Shown piece after piece: positions 57,980 to 64,000 of a stretch of 64,000 nt of DNA; within the stretch, counting starts at the first letter, position 1, and the number at the start of each line of letters is the position of its first letter. The position numbers and the translations under genes were made by a program. Source of the stretch: Balaenoptera acutorostrata (taxonomy: Eukaryota; Chordata; Mammalia; Artiodactyla; Balaenopteridae); NCBI RefSeq assembly GCF_949987535.1, contig NC_080080.1, positions 61,346,506 through 61,410,505 of the forward strand, read 5' to 3'. The notes beneath the pieces are model-generated. The model searched no databases, had not been told where the DNA came from, and saw only the letters and a program-made list of their open reading frames with translations.

Positions 57980-59395
57980 GTTTGCATTGCATTTAAAAAT
58001 CATGGTTAAAATGAGAAATTAATGTGCATGATACCAGATATATTCTGTACATCATATTCTCTAAACATTATTATAGACCTACTTAGAAGAAAATAAACAA
58101 ACATGTCTTTGTGTTAGTACAGCTAATGTAAATGTAGAAACTGAGGCATATAAAAATGAAACCAATTATCTCAGCCCTGGGGTAGTTTCGCCTATACTGT
58201 TTCGACATTTTAGGGAGTGAGGGAGCTATCATATTTTTACAACAAGTCTAAAAGCAGGACTTAATATACATTTGTTTTATATAATTGAGGTGGTTCTCTC
58301 ATAAGAATTATTCTAATATGCTTAGTCAATATGATGTCTCATTTTTACAATTAATTACCAGATACTTATCTAAGTTAAAACTTTTATTGCATTTTATAAA
58401 AGCATTTTATATGAGTTTTCTTGTTTTGTCCTTATTGTAAGTTTGTAAAGTATTATCACTCCATTTTAGAAAGAAATGAACTTCAAATTCTTTCGTCTTT
58501 CTACTATACTATGCTATTATTTTTCCCGAGAGATTGGGTTTCATGATACTAATTAATGGGTTAATAAACTGATTTTTAAATAAAAATGTGTTTCTATTGC
58601 AATAATCATAATATAACATTGAGAATGATAACATTGTACTCAACGTAAATCACAAATCAGTACAAACCACGTATCTAAACGAAGTCATCTCTAAAATTTT
58701 GACATAATTTGAACTCTTTACCATCCACTTATTTTGTGGGATAATTACAATCCCCACTTAGCAATAGAAAATAAATCATCTCTCTCTTCCTTGTTTCTTA
58801 ATGGGGCTGGATTTTTCCCACTTGCATCAAGAGATGGCAATTTTACATAGTGGAGGATTTCCTTGAAACCAGAAATACAATTATTTTCAAAAGCCAGATA
58901 ACACTGTTAGCTATTAATATTTAGTTTGACCATATTGTGATTGGGATGTTGGTCAGAAGATAAGTAAAGATGGAAACGTGCCTAATAACAGCGAATAATT
59001 CGAAGAGTCCTGAAGAACTGGGGATACTACCCTGAATTCAGTCAGCCCTGTGTTTCATAAAGTAGAATCAGGGAAACTTGTCTATAGGCAGTTAGCAAAA
59101 AGATTGTAAGGTGGAATACGAGAAGACACCAAAGATTATAAGTTAGAATCAAGAGATATTAGACTGTAGGCAGTGAGTACCCAGTGTTGTCGTATGTATA
59201 GAGCAAAGTTAGTGTTTCCTCTAAATCTCATTTTACAAAGGGCCCTAACTGGAACCTACTGCTGTTTAATGTGTAATAAAATCAGAAAATTAGAATTTTG
59301 GCCAGTGTCATTATTAGGAGCTTAACTGATCATTTTAGATTGAGATTCAAAAATGAAATTCTGTAATTGCTACTCTATACAATGTACTAGAATTA
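57980..59395. other. No recognisable gene
   Basis: AT-rich sequence; nothing recognised. Confidence 0.5.
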
Positions 59396-59399
59396 GGCC

Positions 59400-59515
59400 A
59401 TTATTTTATTGAGGGCAGGGATTATGTTATTAGTTTTTCATTCAGCAGCTCTTGCTCTGCACTGGCACATAGGAGTTGCTCACGAAGACCTGCTGGATTG
59501 AACTGAAGTCTTCAG
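59400..59515 (+). repeat. L2 LINE 3' tail
   Basis: TTGAGGGCAGGGATTATGTTATTAG, then GCACTGGCACATAGGAGTTGC and CTGGATTGAACTGAAG, is the L2 terminal pattern. Confidence 0.65.
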
Positions 59516-60150
59516 CAGCAACAGTAAATATGGTAGTGTGACATGTTAAATACACACCCAGTTCTTACATTGGGAGGACAATATCCCTAAAGAGACTGTA
59601 TTATAAAAACTGATAAATTCACTAATTTGGAATTTTTTGTAATAAAAATGTGGCAATAAATGACTAATAGTTTCCAAAATTTGGAAAATGAGTAGGTTAG
59701 GAGGGTAATGGCAGCTACAGTTGTAATCTATAATATTCTCTCATAAGCATACAGTGAATTTTGTGAAAATAAATGTCTAGTTCTGAGGAAGAATCAAGAT
59801 AGTTGATCATATTTATCACAAAGAACATACAAGTCTTTTAAAAGCAAAATAAAAAATCTCATAGCCAGGCTTGTTTAAAGATTCAAAAGTGGTATTCTTT
59901 GTGTGTTTTCAAAAAAAAAAAAACCCAATATTTGTTATTTATATGCAGGTATGTGACTGTCAGCTAGAGCAGGACTAATTCTCCCTGGAATTTCTGTGTC
60001 AGTGTTTTTTTATTATAATATAAAGTAGTCAAAATATTACATATGCCAACAGTTAATGTATCATCATGTTGAACTGGAATCCAGAACAGGGTTTCCAAGC
60101 ACATTTCAATTTCCATCAAAACTTCACGACTTATTAGCATGTAAACTTAA
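59516..60150. other. No recognisable gene
   Basis: AT-rich sequence with an A13 tract near 59912. Nothing recognised. Confidence 0.5.
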
Positions 60151-60164
60151 TTAAACCATTAAGC

Positions 60165-60310
60165 CTCCTTGAGTCCCAATTTGTTCACCTTAAAATGAGG
60201 ATGTAATACCTATCTCTTAGAGATGCTGTTAAGATAAAAATATAATAATAATACATCTGTACATTTCAGACATCGTAGGCACTTAGTAAAAAATCTATTA
60301 ATATTATTAT
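60165..60310 (+). repeat. MIR SINE fragment
   Basis: CTTGAGTCCCAATTTGTTCACC, TTAAAATGAGGATGTAATACC, TATCTCTTAGAGATGCTGTTAAGA and GGCACTTAGTAAAAAATC follow the MIR 3' half in plus orientation. Confidence 0.75.
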
Positions 60311-60361
60311 ACTGAGTGATTATTTTTTACATTAAAAGTGTATTTAAATTTAAGAAAGTTA

Positions 60362-60681
60362 AAAAATTATTATAGAGGGACATCCCTGGTGGTCCAGTGG
60401 TTAAGGATCCGCCTTCCAATGCAGGGGGCACGGGTTCGATCCCCAGTTGGGGAATTAAGATCCCACATACTGCAGGGCAACTAAGCCCGTGTGCTGCAAC
60501 TACAGAACCCACGAGCCACAACTACTGAGCCCGCGCACACCACAACTAGAGAGAAACCTGCACAATGCAATGAAGAGCCCACATATCGCAACAAAAGATC
60601 CTGTGTGCCGCAACTCAGACCCAACGCAGCCAAAAATAAATAAATAAATAAATAAATATTTTTTTAAAAAGTAGTATAGAG
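60362..60681 (+). mobile_element. CHR-family tRNA-derived SINE, intermediate age
   Basis: The body 60378 to about 60665 has a tRNA-like head, the ATTAAGATCCCACATACTGC region, AACTAAGCCCGTGTGCTGC and an (AAAT)n tail. It is flanked by AAAAATTATTATAGAG (60362-60377) and AAAAAGTAGTATAGAG (60666-60681), 14 of 16 identical. Internal differences from the copy at 32754 and a decayed tail place it as an older or different subfamily. Confidence 0.9.
60390..60443 (+). promoter_or_regulatory. Internal pol III promoter boxes A and B of the SINE at 60.4 kb
   Basis: Box A TGGTCCAGTGG lies at 60390-60400 and box B GGTTCGATCCC at 60433-60443. Both remain close to consensus. Confidence 0.8.
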
Positions 60682-60689
60682 CCACCATG

Positions 60690-62200
60690 TATAAAAATTA
60701 CTCTATTTTTTAATCTCATTGTTTCTGAAAAGTGACTTTCTCCTTATGTTCTTATACCAATACGTTTTGAAAGATTTCCTCAGCAATCATGTGTTTGTCT
60801 CCTTAATATATTTTTTATACTATAAAATAAGTCTATTAAGGGAAGTCTATGGCATTTTTTAAAAACAATCTGCTGTTAGATTATTAAGGAATCAATCATA
60901 ATTCAATAAAAAATTACCTTTGACAGAATAATGTGCCTTCATTATTTTTTACTTATTTTCAAATGGAAGACTCTGATGTTCCCTTTCTGTGAGTCGGAGG
61001 TTTAACCCCACATGATCTAATGTTAACGCCACATGATCTAATCTAGAGGTCAGAAGTTAAGGAATAGATATAGGCTAATAAAACCATCAGGTCAGAATTT
61101 GGTTGTCAAGTCAGATGTGACAACATAGAGTCCACTATAGTGGCTAGAAGAGAGAGAAAGAGATTCTATGTGAGTTTGTGAGTACAGCAGTGATGGGGTC
61201 CTGGAAGGAAAAGAATCTGGTTCAGTGAGAATGGGATTAAGACACCAAAAGTGCAGACTATCCATGAAAGAAGTAGGTGCCAGCAACTAGCTGCTCCTTC
61301 ATAACTGTGGCCAGTAGATAAACTTTGAGTGATCTGCCTGCATTACTTTCCCTATGAGGAGCTGTGGGATAAATAAACATTATCCATAAACAAGCAAAAT
61401 AAACATTTTATTGTCTCACAGATTGGTTTATGGACTTTATTGATTGTTTCTATTAAGTTAAGTTTGCCCCTCTGGCATGTAGAACTATGTGATGTACTCA
61501 GAGGTCTTCACAAGGCCCAGTTTACATAGGTATTTGTGAGTGTCTTACTGATAAGGGAGGAGAAGTAGGGTCAGGGGATGTACATAAAAATAAATTTTAG
61601 GCATATCAAATAAATTCACATACTACTAGAGGAATTTCCATTGCAACACTTGAGAAGACTAGCATACCTAACAATCAGTTTGAGCTAGGAAAGCAAATAA
61701 ATGCCTGCTCTTTCTCTCAAGAGAGGGGGTATCTGGGGGCACAGAGCTCATAGAAACACTAGAATATAACCAGTAAGTGATGTTACTCAGGCTTGCTTCC
61801 CAGGACATCTTAGGTGGACTTTGAAAAAGCTTTGTGTAAACTGTAAGTACTACCTTAAATTAATGCATTTTCTTGAAGTTATGTGTCAGGCACTATTCTA
61901 AGTGTAATTTTATTAATTTCATTTAACTTAAGAAAATTAGAATCCTGCTGGAAGATGTTCTGTAGATAAGGTGCTGAAAAAGTAATGATCAATTGAAATT
62001 TTCTCCAGAAAATGGGCAATAAATTGATAAAGAAAGTAGAAGTCACTAGGAATATTTTTTGCCAGTAGCTGCCCCTGTCACAAACAGAGGAAACTAATGA
62101 TAACTGCTATCAGTGGGAATCACTAAGAACAAAGAATCACCCTGTCATCCAATTGTGTTTTCTGAAAGAAAGAAGGGCCTTTGGGAAACACCAACAGGAA
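60690..62200. other. No recognisable gene
   Basis: AT-rich sequence. A 13-mer CACATGATCTAAT occurs twice near 61008-61043. No credible coding frame. Confidence 0.45.
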
Positions 62201-62214
62201 CCAATGTTTTGATC

Positions 62215-62760
62215 ATAGTGCTCTTGCATTTAAAACACTGCTGCAACTTCATTTTGGTCATACATAAAGTTCAAAATGGTCTACATGGCTTTCAGGACCC
62301 ATGTATCTCAAAAGTGTCATTTCCCTATTACACAGTAAAATTTCAGTTGTGCCGGTTTTCTTTTAGTTCTTAGAGTGCCCCAAACTCCTTCCTTTCCACA
62401 TCAGGCCCCGGTCCATGTTGTCCTTTTATTCTGAATGTTCTTCCTGCACACTTCCTTGGCCCCCACCACCTTTAACCTTGTTATCGCCCTCATTTTTGAG
62501 TATCATCTTAAATCGCACCTTCTCAGAAAGCCCTCCCTACCCAATCCACTAGAGGAGGTAAGGCTCCTTTGACATACACCCCCTCGATCTTACACATTTT
62601 CACAGGATTTTAAATAATTGTAAGTTTAAAAAATTGTCTCATTATGTGTGCAATGTCATTTTCTCCCACGAAATTTTATGTTCTCTGCATGCATGGGCAA
62701 TTCTAACATGGACCGTGTTCTCTGTACCTAGCTAGTGCTTGGCAAAGGCTTGTAATCATA
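62215..62760 (+). repeat. L2 LINE 3' region
   Basis: GTTCAAAATGGTCTACATGGC, CATCAGGCCCCGGTCCATG, CTGAATGTTCTTCCTGCACAC, CATCTTAAATCGCACCTTCTC, AGAAAGCCCTCCCTACCC and GTACCTAGCTAGTGCTTGGC follow L2 in order in plus orientation. The 86-codon frame across its 5' part is not a gene. Confidence 0.75.
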
Positions 62761-62934
62761 TGCCTGATGTCTAATATGTGAACAAACTAAATACATAAAT
62801 ACTTACACAAACAAACACACTAACTCCCACCGAAAGAACTACCACTGGGATAGTGTTAGATTGATAAACCTATGTGATTCAACTATGACATACAGATGAA
62901 AGTTTACAATTATTATTTTCCTTTCTCTTTGGAG

Positions 62935-64000
62935 AACTTCCTTTAAAGGTAGTTTAAACATTCTTTAAAGATAGGTAGGCTGATGACAAATTCTCTTAAT
63001 TTTCCTTCATCTGAGAGTGTATTTATTCCTGAAGAATATTTACTGGTTATAGAATTCAGGGTTGACGGTTCTTCTCTTTCAGTACTTGAAAAATGAATTA
63101 CACTTCCTTCTGAATCCATACTTTCAGATCAGAAATCTACTATCATTCAAACCAATGTTCCTCTATAGGCAATGTATCATTTCTCTTTAGCTGTATTTAA
63201 GATTTTTTCTTTGTCTTTAGTTTTCAGTAGTTTGATCATGATACATCTTAACACGGACATCTTTGGGTTTATTTTGTTTGGGTTTTACTCAGCATCTTGA
63301 ATCTGCTGGCTTATGCATTTAACCAAATTTGGGAAATTTTCAGCCATAATTTCTTTGAATAGTTTTTCAACCCCATGATCTTTTTTCCTCTCATTTTGGG
63401 ATTCTGATAATAAGAATATTAGATTTTTTTGATATTGATCTACAGGCCATCAAAGCTCTGTTAACTATTTTTTCTTTACTATTCAGATTAGGTAATTTCT
63501 ATTGTCTATCATCAAGTTCATGATCCTTTCCTCTGTTGTTTCCAATCTACTATTGAGCTGGTGCAGTGAGATTTTATTTCATTTTTCATATTTACATTTT
63601 TACAAGTTCTATATTTCCTCTTTGTATCTTAAAATATATTCCATTTTTGCTGATATTTTCTATTTTTTCACTTATTAAAAGAGTTCATAATTACTCATGA
63701 AGCAAGTTTATGATTACTGCTTTCAAATCCTTGCCAAATAATTGCAATAGCTGAATTATATCAGTGTTGGCATCTATTGATTGCCTTTTGTCATTCAAGT
63801 AGTGATTGTTCTGGTTCTTGGAATGATGTGTAATTTTGGATTGTATTTTAGACTTCTAGGATATGTTGTGAGATTCTGGATTCAATTTAATCTGTTTTAG
63901 TGGAGAGTCACCCTGTTTAGTTGTAGCACATAGGTCTGTGTGGAGGTAGAGGTTCAGATACCCACTAGGCTCTACTGACACTACCCCTGAAAAAGCATAT
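62935..64000 (-). mobile_element. Old L1M/HAL1-like element, antisense, continues past the window
   Basis: Plus-strand phrases CCAAATTTGGGAAATTTTCAGCC, TTTTGGGATTCTGATAATAAG, GGCCATCAAAGCTCTGTTAAC, GTAATTTCTATTGTCTATC, CAGTGTTGGCATCTATTGATTG, GGTTCTTGGAATGATGTG and AGACTTCTAGGATATGTTG form the antisense of the 5'-half repeat type also seen in plus orientation at 24.8-26.7 kb. The right end is cut by the window edge. Confidence 0.7.

Noticed and set aside
1..64000. CRISPR arrays, phage or plasmid modules, tRNA/rRNA genes
   Set aside because: No regularly spaced repeats, no bacterial gene organisation and no intact tRNA or rRNA. The tRNA-like boxes belong to SINEs.

Overview
The window looks like cetacean (or, less likely, hippopotamus) nuclear DNA. 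The main evidence is three tRNA-derived SINEs of the CHR family. One is young, has a long A tail and carries the whale/dolphin-type body (32754-33095). A second is older (60378-60665). The third is an old antisense copy with the unique non-tRNA tail that I associate with the cetacean/hippo lineage (63-260). L1 3' ends of the even-toed ungulate type, old L2/MIR/MER5/MLT1 elements and strong AT richness fit a mammalian gene-poor region or a large intron. No bacterial, plasmid or CRISPR-like structure is present.

Layout: 1-4.2 kb holds an antisense CHR SINE, an L2 tail and a possible LTR. 4.2-11.9 kb is mostly unrecognised AT-rich sequence. 11.96-14.74 kb is an old plus-strand L1 broken by an LTR-like insert. 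It is followed at 14.76-15.86 kb by the only intact protein-coding frame I can name, an intronless, full-length retrocopy of GCSH (glycine cleavage system H protein) with poly(A) and a 15/16 target-site duplication. 16-27 kb is old L1M/HAL1-like DNA with a MER5-type element and MIRs, plus a 203-bp copy of a segment lying 2.3 kb away, flanked by its own target-site duplication. 27-32.5 kb has scattered L2/MIR. 32.5-41 kb is a dense block of younger L1 3' ends, the largest being a 5'-truncated antisense ORF2 with a single stop between RT motifs B and C. 41.5-43 kb has an MLT1-like LTR and L2. 43-51.5 kb is AT-rich with one L1 tail.

Between 51.6 and 58 kb the minus strand carries exon-like pieces encoding coiled-coil sequence. 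Three of them (55.4, 54.0 and 51.7 kb) have GT-AG borders and compatible intron phases, and one has an in-frame stop. I cannot name the gene. It may be a decayed gene, or part of a real gene running beyond the pieces seen here. A further minus-strand coiled-coil fragment at 57.6-57.98 kb has several stops and no clear splice sites. 58-62 kb has a CHR SINE, L2 and MIR, and 62.9-64 kb is an antisense L1M that runs off the window.

No genes in the window form a pathway together. The GCSH copy, if expressed, would act in mitochondrial glycine cleavage with GLDC, AMT and DLD encoded elsewhere. All family names come from memory of consensus sequences, because no database search was possible.
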